A stretch of DNA of 40,320 nucleotides from Bacteroidales bacterium (GCA_017469625.1 JAFUGA010000028.1:1-40320); one strand, 5' to 3'. Counted from the first letter of the stretch, positions 1 to 8,749 are shown. The notes: generated by a model not told the origin, from the sequence alone. Translations and numbers: made by a program.

Positions 1-49
1 TCACTTCTTTTAAAATTATTTCGTATTTTTGCTCTTGTGTAAAATTCAT
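1..49 (-). CDS. Start of an unidentified gene, cut by the window edge
   Basis: An ATG at 47-49 on the minus strand opens a frame that stays open to the edge and reads MNFTQEQKYEIILKEV. Only 16 codons are visible, so no family can be named. A TAATTTTG box at 95-102, matching the Bacteroidetes -7 element, lies about 45 nt upstream, and the ftsZ terminator ends the preceding unit. That makes this a separately transcribed gene downstream of the dcw cluster. The evidence is position, the promoter-like box and the open frame only; a chance frame cannot be excluded. Confidence 0.4.
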   Translation of the reverse strand, partial: MNFTQEQKYEIILKEV

Positions 50-94
50 TGTGTTTTGGTTTTTATTATTTTTATTTAATGTTTTCACACTTTG

Positions 95-102
95 CAAAAT
101 TA
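95..102 (-). promoter_or_regulatory. Possible -7 box for the gene at the left edge
   Basis: On the minus strand this reads TAATTTTG, which fits the Bacteroidetes consensus TAnnTTTG. No convincing TTTG -33 element is seen 19-21 nt upstream, so the call is weak. Confidence 0.3.
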
Positions 103-195
103 AAATACTCTTGAATTTTACACACTTTTTTGGATAATACCACTTCGTTGCGTGAAGAGGGGATTAAATGATATAGATAACAAGGTAACATTATT

Positions 196-233
196 TAAAA
201 AAGTAAGAGTGCTGACCTCACGGGGCACTCTTA
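196..233 (-). terminator. Rho-independent terminator after ftsZ
   Basis: A perfect 9-bp stem (204-212 with 225-233) and a 12-nt loop are followed, on the minus strand, by six U residues (197-202). It lies 60 nt past the ftsZ stop and ends the dcw transcript. Confidence 0.8.
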
Positions 234-292
234 AGAAAGGAAAATTCAACTATTTATTAGATTTTTTGGATATATTCTACTTTTATTATTTA

Positions 293-2032
293 TCAATCAA
301 CGGATGAATTTAAAGTAGGATTTTCTATATAAGTCATAACTCCTGAATTATTCATAGCAAACATTTTGGATTTTTCCTCGTATGCAGAGATAGTGTTGTC
401 AATATTATCTACAGTTGGACGATGGTTTTCCAATGCTGCTACACCAGATTTTGTAGATAACATATCTCTCATTCTTTTTATTCTTTCCCATCTTTGCTCT
501 GAAGTTTTTCTTGGACTAACTGTACCTGTAAGGTCTCCTAATGAAACTACTACCTCTTCTTGTGTTTCCTCTACAATAGGTTCTGGTTCTTTTACCCCTA
601 CAGGAACAATTGTTATTTCTTTATTTTCTGTAGAGTTTTCTGTTGCAACATTTGTTATTTCTACTTTAGGAGATATAACCAACTCTTCTTCTTTTTTTGC
701 AACTACTTCCTCTACTACAGAGGGAGTCTCTTCTTTGGATTCTTCAAGGTTAAGAGTTCCTATTACATGTCTTTCAGGTTGCTTTTCTATTATAGGTTCT
801 ACCTTATCCGTATTTGGAAGAGAAGATGTAGTTTCTTTAATATCTACTGTTTTTGTATCAAATTTTGTTAGAGAGTCATCATTTTCTGTAACAGAAGATG
901 TAGTATCTTGTTCTATTTTTTCGTCTTTTGATTCTGTAGATTCTGTTTTAAGGGAAAATTTTTTTTCTTCTTGTTGAGTAGTATTGCCTCTTCCTATCGT
1001 AGTTGTATACATTTCTTTTGATTCAAAACCTGTAGCTATCAATGTTATGGCAACTTTATCGTCCAAAGTATCATCATAACCATATCCCCATATAACATCT
1101 ACATCTGCGTTTATCTTCTCTTCTATGCATGAAGATATATCATCAAGTTCTTCTGTAGTAAGTTCGTGTTCTGGTTTTGATGAACAAGTAACATAATAAA
1201 GTACATTCTTGGTTTGGGAAATATCATCGTCATTCAACAAATCGTTATTCAAAGCTGCAGTAACCGCTTTTCTTGCTCTCTCTTCACCTTCTCCAATTCC
1301 GCTACCCATAAGTGCAACACCTTGTTTTTTCATAACAGATTGTACATCTCTGAAGTCCACTTGCATGTATGCACTGCTTGTCATAATCTCTGAAATACCT
1401 TTTACTGCAGTAAGAAGAATATCATCAAGTGTTGCAAATGCTTCACTCATTTTCATATTTCCTCTATTTTTAAGTTTTTCAGTATTCACTACGATTATAG
1501 CGTCTACAACTTTTCTAAGTTCTTCTATACCTTCTTTGGCTTGGTCCCTACGTTTCTTTCCTTCTCTACTGAATGGGGTATTTACAACAGCAACTACCAA
1601 TATTTCTTCGTCTTCTTCACCTGCTATTTTAATAGATTTAGCTATTCTTGCTATTTCTGGGCTTGCTCCTGTACCTGTTCCACCTCCCATACCTGCGGTT
1701 ATGAATAACATACGAGTACCGTTGGAAAGTGCATCTTTTATTTCTTCTTCTGCATCTAAAGCGGCTTGTCTTCCAACAGCAGGGTTATTTCCTGCTCCAA
1801 GCAAACCTTTTCCTATTTTTAAAGTATTCTTAATAGGAGAGGCATCAAGACTATTTTTATCCGTATTGCAAACAAGGAAATCCACACCTGTTATTCCTTG
1901 TCTGAACATATGATTAACTGCATTTGTACCAGCACCACCTACACCTATAACTTTGATGTATGAAGATTGGTCTTCTGCTGGTTTGAAATCTAATAATTGG
2001 TCTTCTGTTGTGTTAATATCCATATTATCCAT
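293..2032 (-). CDS. ftsZ: Cell division GTPase FtsZ with long C-terminal linker
   Basis: FtsZ is the tubulin-like GTPase that polymerises into the Z ring at midcell. The nucleotide-binding fold covers roughly residues 24-330, with GVGGAGTNAVN near residue 31 and the tubulin signature GGGTGTG near residue 116. The T7 synergy loop reads MQVDFRDV; both aspartates that activate the neighbouring subunit are there, but the usual leading Asn is Gln. Residues from about 345 to 510 form an acidic, Glu/Thr/Val-rich low-complexity linker. The end carries a basic segment (ERIKRMRDML) and a tail NPTLNSSVD, which may be the partner-binding peptide. At 579 residues it is well above the roughly 380-450 usual for the family. 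It is the last gene of the dcw cluster, 135 nt after ftsA. ATG at 2030-2032 is the chosen start; an ATG three codons in is also possible. Confidence 0.97.
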   Translation of the reverse strand: MDNMDINTTEDQLLDFKPAEDQSSYIKVIGVGGAGTNAVNHMFRQGITGVDFLVCNTDKNSLDASPIKNTLKIGKGLLGAGNNPAVGRQAALDAEEEIKDALSNGTRMLFITAGMGGGTGTGASPEIARIAKSIKIAGEEDEEILVVAVVNTPFSREGKKRRDQAKEGIEELRKVVDAIIVVNTEKLKNRGNMKMSEAFATLDDILLTAVKGISEIMTSSAYMQVDFRDVQSVMKKQGVALMGSGIGEGEERARKAVTAALNNDLLNDDDISQTKNVLYYVTCSSKPEHELTTEELDDISSCIEEKINADVDVIWGYGYDDTLDDKVAITLIATGFESKEMYTTTIGRGNTTQQEEKKFSLKTESTESKDEKIEQDTTSSVTENDDSLTKFDTKTVDIKETTSSLPNTDKVEPIIEKQPERHVIGTLNLEESKEETPSVVEEVVAKKEEELVISPKVEITNVATENSTENKEITIVPVGVKEPEPIVEETQEEVVVSLGDLTGTVSPRKTSEQRWERIKRMRDMLSTKSGVAALENHRPTVDNIDNTISAYEEKSKMFAMNNSGVMTYIENPTLNSSVD

Positions 2033-2073
2033 AATGTTAGTTGTTTTTTCGTTAATTACTCCTCCTTACAAAC

Positions 2074-2089
2074 ACACTTTTAAAAGTGT
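2074..2089. repeat. Perfect 16-bp palindrome between ftsA and ftsZ
   Basis: ACACTTTTAAAAGTGT is self-complementary and sits 42 nt upstream of the ftsZ start in the only sizeable gap at this end of the cluster. It could be an operator or a small hairpin; nothing visible decides between these. An AGGAGG-like stretch lies between it and ftsZ but about 25 nt from the start codon, too far to act as a normal ribosome site. Confidence 0.4.
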
Positions 2090-2167
2090 AAAATTACAAC
2101 GAAATTATATTTTTTTTAATGTTAATACTTCTTTTTTATAAACATCTATATGTTAATAATGTATAGA

Positions 2168-3529
2168 CTATTCTATTCCATCGGTTATTATTCCACTTAA
2201 TAAATTTTTTATTTTTTCTCCAAAACCTGTTTTTTCAGATTCTTTTTTACGCTTTTCAGGTTTTTCGTTTGGAATTTCTTTTGGTTCTTCTTTCGGTGTT
2301 GCTATAGGTTCTTGTTTTATTGGCTCGTGTTCTTCGTACCATTCAAAACCTTTTATCAACAAACCTACAACTGTAGCATACATAGGGTGTTCTAATTCTT
2401 TTGTAAACTGAGAACCTTTTGCAAGATAATCTGTTGGCATACCTATTCTTGTGGAAATACCGTCAGTAACATACTCTGTAAGTTGACTGATGTTTGTTAT
2501 CTTTGCACCACCTCCTGTAAGTACAATACCTGCAATAAGATTTTTTTCGTAACCTGATTGTTTTATATCATAAAGAACTTGCTCAAGAATATCTTTTACT
2601 CTATAACTTATAACTCTTGTAAGAGTAGCCTTTGTTATTTCTTTTGCCTCTTGTTTTCTAAAACTTGGAATACAAATAATTTCTAATTCTTGTTGTTTGG
2701 TTGTAATACAATCTCCATACTGTTCTTTCAAAGCGTTTGCTTGTTTTTCTACAATTCTGCAAGCCTCTTCTATATCTTTAGTTATGATATTACCTGCCAA
2801 CTGTATTACAGAAGTATATCTAATTAAACCTTTATGATATATAGCAACGTCTGTTGTTCCTCCACCTATATCTACAAGACAAATACCTGCATCTTTTTCG
2901 CTCTTATCTATAACTGCTTCTGCACTGCATATAGGTTGTAGGATAAGATCCTTTACCTTATAACCTGCATTCATGACACTTTGCTGTATATTCCTAATAT
3001 TGTTTACATCAGCAGTAATATACTTGTAGTTACATTCTATTTTTTTACCTCTTACACCAACGATAAGGTCTGGTGCAAGGTCTTGCGACATACCATCTAC
3101 TTTGAAACTTTGAGGAATAACATCTATAATCCTTTGACCAGGTTCCAACTTAAGGTTATATTGTTCTTCTACAAGTTTGTCTATATCCTCTTTTGATATA
3201 ATATGGTTCTCATCAGGTATTTCAAGATAGGCTTTATTCATTTCTGTATGAATATTAAAACCCGCTATACCTACAAAAACTTCTTTTACTTTATAACCAG
3301 ATTGAGCCTCTGCTTGTTCTACTGCTTCTTTAATACTATTAGCGGTTTTATCAACATTGATAACGTCCCCTCTTAGTACTCCTATAGAAGTTGTTTTGCC
3401 TTTTCCTAATATCTCAATATCTCCCTTACTGTTCTTTTTTCCAATAAGGCATACTACTTTAGTTGTGCCTATATCTATACCCACAACTATACGGTCTTTT
3501 TCGGTGAATTTTACTTCTTGCGATTCCAT
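2168..3529 (-). CDS. ftsA: Cell division protein FtsA
   Basis: FtsA is the actin-like ATPase that tethers FtsZ filaments to the membrane and recruits late divisome proteins. The start of the actin fold is clear (VVGIDIGTTKVVCLIG, about residues 15-30), followed by the 1C domain. A second phosphate loop reads CLVDIGGGTTDVAIY near residue 217 and the adenosine motif reads GIVLTGGGAKI near residue 335. After about residue 395 comes a Pro/Lys/Glu-rich linker. The protein ends in an amphipathic segment (GFGEKIKNLLSGIITDGIE) typical of the membrane-targeting helix. At 453 residues the length is normal for Bacteroidetes. It lies 23 nt after ftsQ and 135 nt before ftsZ, the classical order. Confidence 0.97.
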   Translation of the reverse strand: MESQEVKFTEKDRIVVGIDIGTTKVVCLIGKKNSKGDIEILGKGKTTSIGVLRGDVINVDKTANSIKEAVEQAEAQSGYKVKEVFVGIAGFNIHTEMNKAYLEIPDENHIISKEDIDKLVEEQYNLKLEPGQRIIDVIPQSFKVDGMSQDLAPDLIVGVRGKKIECNYKYITADVNNIRNIQQSVMNAGYKVKDLILQPICSAEAVIDKSEKDAGICLVDIGGGTTDVAIYHKGLIRYTSVIQLAGNIITKDIEEACRIVEKQANALKEQYGDCITTKQQELEIICIPSFRKQEAKEITKATLTRVISYRVKDILEQVLYDIKQSGYEKNLIAGIVLTGGGAKITNISQLTEYVTDGISTRIGMPTDYLAKGSQFTKELEHPMYATVVGLLIKGFEWYEEHEPIKQEPIATPKEEPKEIPNEKPEKRKKESEKTGFGEKIKNLLSGIITDGIE

Positions 3530-3552
3530 TTTCTTTTAAAAGTTTATAAGGT

Positions 3553-4308
3553 TTATTTTTCTTTTCTTGTACATATTACCTGTTGATTAAATCTCAAATC
3601 TATTTTTGAATATTGTAACCAATCTCGGTAAATAAATGAAGACTTATACAAATAATGTAGTCTTGTAAGAGCATCTTGCCAAGAGTCTTTGTTGCCAAGT
3701 AGTATTGTATAATCTCCTATTTTTGGTATAAGTATAAAAGACGTATCTTTTAAATCTATTTGGTCTATTTGATATTTTAGTATAGAGTCTTTTCTTATAA
3801 GGGTTGCTAAATCATAAACATCTTTCAAAACATTGCGTAAAGAATCCTTTTGCATATCTCTCTCTGTAGGCAGATTGCCTGTTGCTATCATAGTATGAGA
3901 TGGTTTATATTCTACAACCTGCAACACATTGAAATCATTATCTATATAAAAACTCTTTCCCACTTTTGGATAAACTCTAACTATAGGTTCGCTTTCAAAT
4001 ACAGTAATGTTAAGTTTGCCTGTCATAGTTATGGCTATATCTACACGAGAAATAAAATTCAAAGATTCCAAATATTGTTTCATTTTCTCTGTTGATATAT
4101 CCTTGCGTCTTTCTTTTGTAAATTGTCCAAAATGTGCAAGCAATGAATCCTGAACTCCTTGCTCTGAAATAATATGGTCTTCTGTAGGATAATTTATAAT
4201 ATAATTCACTATGTTAATACGTTGATAACGCATAACTACATTAGTAACTATAATCAAAATTATAATACCTACAACTATTCCTATATATATCAAAAGTTTC
4301 TTTTTCAT
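3553..4308 (-). CDS. ftsQ: Cell division protein FtsQ
   Basis: FtsQ is a single-pass membrane protein whose periplasmic part links the early and late divisome (FtsB/FtsL). A short basic N-terminus (MKKKLLIYIGI) leads into one membrane helix at about residues 5-25. A POTRA-like region (roughly 35-115, with a CTD-like beta part to the end) contains the conserved pattern ESLNFISRVDI and later VRVYPKVGKSFYIDNDFNVL. At 251 residues it is a typical length for Bacteroidetes, where the protein is poorly conserved. Identification rests on the topology and on the fixed place between murC (4-nt ATGA overlap) and ftsA. Confidence 0.9.
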   Translation of the reverse strand: MKKKLLIYIGIVVGIIILIIVTNVVMRYQRINIVNYIINYPTEDHIISEQGVQDSLLAHFGQFTKERRKDISTEKMKQYLESLNFISRVDIAITMTGKLNITVFESEPIVRVYPKVGKSFYIDNDFNVLQVVEYKPSHTMIATGNLPTERDMQKDSLRNVLKDVYDLATLIRKDSILKYQIDQIDLKDTSFILIPKIGDYTILLGNKDSWQDALTRLHYLYKSSFIYRDWLQYSKIDLRFNQQVICTRKEK

Positions 4309-5693
4309 ATACTTTCCAATGTTTGTTTAATGTTTGGAAGCATTCTATCTATATCTCCGGCTCCAAAAGAAACAAGTAATTCTGGTTTTATTTGTTTCAA
4401 AAGAGGATAAAGTTCTTCTTTTGTAACGTAATATTTACTTGTAGAACTCATTTTTTTCAGAATAATACTACTATCTACTCCCTCTATTGGCAATTCTCTT
4501 GCAGGATAGATAGGTAAAAGTATTGTAGTATCCAAAAGGTCTAATGCTTTTGCAAAATCATCTACCAAATCTCTTGTCCTTGAATACAAATGTGGTTGAA
4601 ATACTCCTACTATCTGTTTGTTTGGATACATTTCCCTCAGAGAAGTAATAGTGGCTACTATTTCTTGAGGGTGGTGTGCATAATCATCTATAAAAACTCT
4701 TTTCTCTGTTTTTATTATATAATCCAAACGTCTTTTCATTCCAGAAAAAGATTTGATACCCTCTCTTATTATGTTCTCTATCTCTTGTTCTTTATAACCC
4801 TCTTTTTTTAGAACGAAAGCACAAACACCCATAGCAACTACAGCGTTTTCTATGTTGTGTCTGCCCGGGTAATTCATTTCTATATCTTTCCAAACAGAGT
4901 TTTCAATATGATAATCAAACAAATATTTGCCTTCTTTTACCCTTATGTTGCTTGCATACAAATCAGAGTTACTATCTAATAAAGAATAAGTTTCAGTAGT
5001 TTTTGTTTCACCTACAGAAGTTTTAAACTCTGTTAAAGAATTCTTTACAAATAGTACTCCGTCATCTTTAGTAAGCAAAGCGAAATCTACAAAAGCATTG
5101 TAAAGATTTTGATATGTATGATAAATATCCAAATGGTCTGCATCTATTGCAGTTACAACGCTTGCGTATGGTTGCAATTGAAGAAAACTTCTATCATATT
5201 CATCTGCCTCTACTACAACGTATGGACTACAATCACTATAAACGAAATTATTTTCAACACTTTTCAGAATTCCACCAAGAAAAGCAGAACAAGAAACAGG
5301 AGAGGAGGATAGTATATGTGCAATCATTCCACAAGTAGTGGTCTTTCCATGAGAGCCTGCAACGGCTAAGACTTTTTTATCTTTAACTATATGACCCAAA
5401 GCCACAGAACGTTTTTCCAAAGGTAAATTCTCTGAAATAACTTTCTGCATCTGTTTAGAATCCAATGGTATGGCAGGTGTATATATAACAAAGTCTGCAT
5501 CTAATGGAACATTTTCGGCCTTATCTTCGTAATTTATGGCGATACCTTCTCTTTCCAACTTAAGAGTAAGTTCAGAAGGTGTTCTGTCATAACCACAGAC
5601 GATATTCCCTTTCATATTTAAGTATCGGGCTATGGCACTCATTCCTATGCCACCTATACCTAAAAAATAATATTTCTTTTTCTGTTGTTCCAT
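4305..5693 (-). CDS. murC: UDP-N-acetylmuramate--L-alanine ligase MurC
   Basis: MurC is a cytoplasmic ATP-dependent ligase that adds L-Ala to UDP-MurNAc, the first amino acid of the peptidoglycan stem. An N-terminal Rossmann domain carries GIGGIGMSAIARYLN, followed by the P-loop AGSHGKTTTCGMIAHIL near residue 115. The Mur motif VVEADEYDRSF lies near 175, DADHLDIYHTY near 200, and the C-terminal domain has DDYAHHPQEI near 340. All three Mur domains are present and the length (462 residues) is normal. The frame is also open to a TTG at 5702, but the ATG at 5691-5693 (MEQQKKKYYFLG) is preferred because it directly precedes the Rossmann strand. It follows murG after a 108-nt gap that contains an inverted repeat. 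Confidence 0.96.
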   Translation of the reverse strand: MEQQKKKYYFLGIGGIGMSAIARYLNMKGNIVCGYDRTPSELTLKLEREGIAINYEDKAENVPLDADFVIYTPAIPLDSKQMQKVISENLPLEKRSVALGHIVKDKKVLAVAGSHGKTTTCGMIAHILSSSPVSCSAFLGGILKSVENNFVYSDCSPYVVVEADEYDRSFLQLQPYASVVTAIDADHLDIYHTYQNLYNAFVDFALLTKDDGVLFVKNSLTEFKTSVGETKTTETYSLLDSNSDLYASNIRVKEGKYLFDYHIENSVWKDIEMNYPGRHNIENAVVAMGVCAFVLKKEGYKEQEIENIIREGIKSFSGMKRRLDYIIKTEKRVFIDDYAHHPQEIVATITSLREMYPNKQIVGVFQPHLYSRTRDLVDDFAKALDLLDTTILLPIYPARELPIEGVDSSIILKKMSSTSKYYVTKEELYPLLKQIKPELLVSFGAGDIDRMLPNIKQTLESI

Positions 5694-5711
5694 CAAATAC
5701 AAATCTTAGTT

Positions 5712-5795
5712 TTCTATCTCTTTGTTTTAATTTTGTAGAACTTTGTTTTAGAATTCTCTTTCTTTGTTTTAGAAAATTAAAACAAAGAGATAGAA
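5712..5795. repeat. Inverted repeat inside the dcw operon, copy 1 of a dispersed AT-rich family
   Basis: Two perfect 23-nt arms (5712-5734 and 5773-5795) are inverted around a 38-nt spacer that itself carries two copies of CTTTGTTTTAGAA. In RNA this would be a long hairpin just upstream of murC. Segments identical to parts of this element recur at 23826-24010 and related ones at 33451-33577, so this is a dispersed family and not a local accident. It has no coding capacity and no transposase. It is the only long spacer within the mur part of the cluster. Confidence 0.85.
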
Positions 5796-5810
5796 CTATT
5801 TAATTTACAT

Positions 5811-6923
5811 CTATTTACGGCAGATTTTATTTACCTCATCTACTATCAGTTCATCTGCATTTTTTATTGATAGAGAGAGAATGTTTTCACCTAATGTTTT
5901 TTGTTTATCGCTATTTGCCAATAAATCTTTTAGTGTAGTTATTATTTGTTCGTTCATTTTAGAATCCTCTACCATTATTGCAGCATTTTTTTCTACTAAG
6001 GCCATAGCATTTTTTGTTTGATGGTCTTCTGCAACATTAGGAGAAGGAACTAAAATAGTAGGTTTGCCTACACAACATAATTCACTTATAGACAAAGCAC
6101 CTGCTCTGGATATGATAATATCTGCTACAGAATATGCTTTATCCATATCAAAAATAAATTCTTGTATATGTATATTGTTAGTATTCTTTATTTTATCTTT
6201 AGTCCTTGATATTATACCCTCGTAATAGTATTTTCCTGTTTGCCATAAAAGTTGAATATCATTTTCAATGAAGAAATCTATATTGTTTTCTATAGCATTG
6301 TTTATAGTTCTTGCACCCAAAGAACCACCTATAACAAGTATAGTTTTCTTTCCCTTTGAAAGAGAAAATGTATTTATTGCTTCCTGTCTAAGATTGTCTA
6401 TATTTGACTGAATAAGAGCAATATTCTTTCTAACAGGGTTACCTGTTTTTACAATCTTTGTTTTATCAAAAAACCTTTCCATATTATCGTAAGCAACACA
6501 TATAGTTTTCGCTTTTTTGGAAAGTTTTTTATTTGATACTCCTGCAAAGGAATTTTGTTCCTGCAACAATGTAGGAATACCCATAGAAGAAGCCTGCTTT
6601 AGTGTAGCCCAAGAAGCATATCCTCCTACTCCTATGACTATATCGGGGTTAAATTGTTTTATTATCTTCTTTGCTTTTATAGATGCAGACAACATTTTGA
6701 AAGGTAAAGAAAAATTCTTCCATAGTTTTTTCCTTTGAAAACCTGCTATCTTCAAACCTATTATCTTGTAACCTGCTTGTGGTACTTTCTGCATTTCCAT
6801 TTTGCCTTCTGCACCTACAAAAAGAATTTCAGCATCAGCATACCTTGATTTTATACAATTTGCTATTGCTATTGCAGGAAATATATGTCCTCCTGTACCT
6901 CCACCACTAATTATTGCTCTCAT
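5811..6923 (-). CDS. murG: Lipid II synthase (GlcNAc transferase) MurG
   Basis: MurG transfers GlcNAc from UDP-GlcNAc to lipid I at the inner face of the cytoplasmic membrane, giving lipid II. The GT-B fold shows the N-terminal glycine loop GGGTGGHIFPAIAIA (about residues 8-22) and a second loop GGSLGARTINNAI near 200. The donor-sugar site is RAGALSISELCCVGKPTILV, near 275, followed by DHQTKNAMAL. Length (370) is normal. Two in-frame ATGs are possible (6929 and 6923). An AGGAGG sequence at 6933-6938 lies 9 nt from the second and only 3 nt from the first, so the second is chosen. The gene overlaps the end of ftsW by 17 nt, implying translational coupling. Confidence 0.96.
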   Translation of the reverse strand: MRAIISGGGTGGHIFPAIAIANCIKSRYADAEILFVGAEGKMEMQKVPQAGYKIIGLKIAGFQRKKLWKNFSLPFKMLSASIKAKKIIKQFNPDIVIGVGGYASWATLKQASSMGIPTLLQEQNSFAGVSNKKLSKKAKTICVAYDNMERFFDKTKIVKTGNPVRKNIALIQSNIDNLRQEAINTFSLSKGKKTILVIGGSLGARTINNAIENNIDFFIENDIQLLWQTGKYYYEGIISRTKDKIKNTNNIHIQEFIFDMDKAYSVADIIISRAGALSISELCCVGKPTILVPSPNVAEDHQTKNAMALVEKNAAIMVEDSKMNEQIITTLKDLLANSDKQKTLGENILSLSIKNADELIVDEVNKICRK

Positions 6924-8196
6924 CTTCATTTACCTCCTTTATTCTTTCTTCTAATTTCTGCCTTATAGAACTTTTTTCGGTAGAAGTATTTTCTTGTGTT
7001 TCTTCTACAGTATCTTGCTCTATTTCCATTTCTGCATCCACTGAAGTTATAAGTTTTTGTTTTCTTGTTTGTTGATTTTCTTCTTTAGAAATATTTAGTA
7101 CTATACCCAAAGCGATGGAAGCAAACAGTAAGGAAGTTCCTCCATAACTTATAAAAGGTAGAGTTTGTCCTGTAACCGGTAAAAGATTTGTAGCCACCAT
7201 CATATTGACCACTGCTTGCATGATAAACATTACCGCTATACCTATTGCAGTGAATTTTCCATAATAGCCTTTGGCGTATCTGGCGACTAAAAGTATTCTA
7301 TACAATAACCAAATATATAGGGCTATAATGAATATACACATTACTATACCACCCTCTTCAAGTATGATAGCAAAGATAAAGTCGTTATGAGATTCACTCA
7401 AAAATCTTGCTTCCTCTGTTCTACCTATAAATTTTCCAGAAAGTCCTCCTGTGGCTATAGCCATCTGGGCTATATTTGTTTGGTTTATTTCCATAGGGTC
7501 GTTATGGAAATACTGCTCTATTCTATTTTGAGAAGTAGAACCTCTACCTACACCAAACTTTGAACTTATATAAGTAAGTAATGCAACTGCTAAAAATACA
7601 ACTAATATACTTATGAAAAAATATTTAAGATTTACTCTACCTACGAAAAGTAATGCAAAACAAACTGCAAACAAAATAATAGCAGTAGAAAAGTTTTCTA
7701 TAAAGATAAGAAAACACAAAATAGCAATAGGAAAGACTAATCGTTTGAAAGTCTGCCAAGTTTTTATCTCTTCTCTATATAGTGCCAAAGTGTTTGCAGT
7801 GTAGAGTATAAGTATATATTTCGCTATTTCAGAAGGCTGAAACTGACCTATAAAAGGAAGAACTATCCAACGGCTTGCTGCTTTTCCCTCTCCATATCCA
7901 ATGTATCCATATATCAAAACAATAAGCAGTAACGCTGTGGCTATACCAAGTAAAATCTTAGAAAAACGAGAATAAATTACATAATTGATTCTATGTGTTA
8001 CATAACAAGCAGAAAATCCTATAAGAAGAATCATAAAATGTTTAAAAAACATACGAACTATTGACCCATCGTTATCATTAACCGACTTGCCAACAGAAGT
8101 AAATACTGATAACAAAGAAACTACCAATAAGAGAATATAGGCAATCCATATACTCTTATCTCCTTTTAATCTATATTTTTCGTTCAATGTTTTCAT
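6907..8196 (-). CDS. ftsW: Septal peptidoglycan glycosyltransferase FtsW (SEDS family)
   Basis: FtsW polymerises lipid II into glycan strands at the septum together with its class B PBP partner, FtsI. The protein is a polytopic membrane protein with about ten hydrophobic segments. SEDS signatures are visible: FQPSEIAKYILI near residue 118, the acidic pair region SHNDFIFAIILEEGG near 270, and PVTGQTLPFISYGGTSLLFA near 340. A hydrophilic Glu-rich cytoplasmic tail of roughly 60 residues follows the last helix. Length (429) is normal for Bacteroidetes. The gene starts 13 nt after the murD remnant and overlaps murG. Confidence 0.96.
   Translation of the reverse strand: MKTLNEKYRLKGDKSIWIAYILLLVVSLLSVFTSVGKSVNDNDGSIVRMFFKHFMILLIGFSACYVTHRINYVIYSRFSKILLGIATALLLIVLIYGYIGYGEGKAASRWIVLPFIGQFQPSEIAKYILILYTANTLALYREEIKTWQTFKRLVFPIAILCFLIFIENFSTAIILFAVCFALLFVGRVNLKYFFISILVVFLAVALLTYISSKFGVGRGSTSQNRIEQYFHNDPMEINQTNIAQMAIATGGLSGKFIGRTEEARFLSESHNDFIFAIILEEGGIVMCIFIIALYIWLLYRILLVARYAKGYYGKFTAIGIAVMFIMQAVVNMMVATNLLPVTGQTLPFISYGGTSLLFASIALGIVLNISKEENQQTRKQKLITSVDAEMEIEQDTVEETQENTSTEKSSIRQKLEERIKEVNEDESNN
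6933..6938 (-). promoter_or_regulatory. Shine-Dalgarno site that decides the murG start
   Basis: The minus strand reads AGGAGG, a full match to the anti-Shine-Dalgarno, 9 nt before ATG 6923. Strong sites of this kind are uncommon in Bacteroidetes. Confidence 0.6.
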
Positions 8197-8209
8197 TATC
8201 TATTTCGTT

Positions 8210-8749
8210 TTATAAATCATAAACACAGTCATTATATTCTTTTGACCTTTCAAGTGCTTTTTCTACCGTTCCACTTGCAGGAGAATAGACCACGGACATT
8301 CCCTCTGCTGCAAGATGAAAAGCAAGCTCAACAGCATCTGAAAGAGTTGAGGTTTCTACTATATTAGTTATTTTTCTAAGTTGAGATAACATCTTTTTAC
8401 TCTTGTTGGAATCTCCTACAAAAATAACTCCTTTTACCTTATCTTTTATGGTAGATAGTTGCCCTGAAAGGTCTATATCTTTATCATTTAGATTTTCTAC
8501 TATCCAAATGACAGGTACAGTACTTTGATAAAGTGTAAACCAAGTAGCGTTTGGAGAATTGGACATACTATCATCTACAAAAGAAACACCTTTTATTGTA
8601 ATTATTAGATGATTACGATGATGTGTTTCTTTACGCAAAAAAGTATTCATCAATACTTTATTACGCATTTTGTAAAGATTGTTATAAGTCCTTTCTGCAC
8701 AAGAAAGGTTAGTATCTTTTCCCTGTATTGCCAAATCTTCTATAGTCAT
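8210..8749 (-). pseudogene. MurD remnant: C-terminal domain only, ligand-binding motifs eroded
   Basis: This 179-residue frame fills the murD place between mraY (3-nt gap) and ftsW (13-nt gap). It aligns, from memory of the family, with only the C-terminal (Rossmann-like) third of MurD. It begins at the linker normally reading IEELALQGKHN (here IEDLAIQGKDT) and keeps the HR and GVxFxxDS landmarks (HHRNHLIITIKGVSFVDDS). The first two domains are absent, so there is no UDP-binding loop, no GTNGKT P-loop and no carbamylated Lys. Within the remaining domain, DSKATN has become DSMSNS, the GGxDKG stretch has become VENLNDKD, and the SPxxASFD motif has become SPASGTVE. It therefore cannot be a D-Glu ligase. 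The frame is nonetheless intact with a clean ATG, so it may be either a decaying relic or a retained non-catalytic domain. A working MurD must be encoded elsewhere if the wall is conventional. Confidence 0.8.

Noticed and set aside
366-977. Open frames on the plus strand opposite ftsZ (203 and 234 residues)
   Set aside because: They lie wholly antisense to a clear FtsZ, have Ser/Phe-rich shadow composition and match no family.
8210-8749. Full murD with an alternative upstream start
   Set aside because: Only 3 nt separate this frame from the mraY stop, and the upstream DNA encodes a complete mraY, so there is no room for the missing domains.
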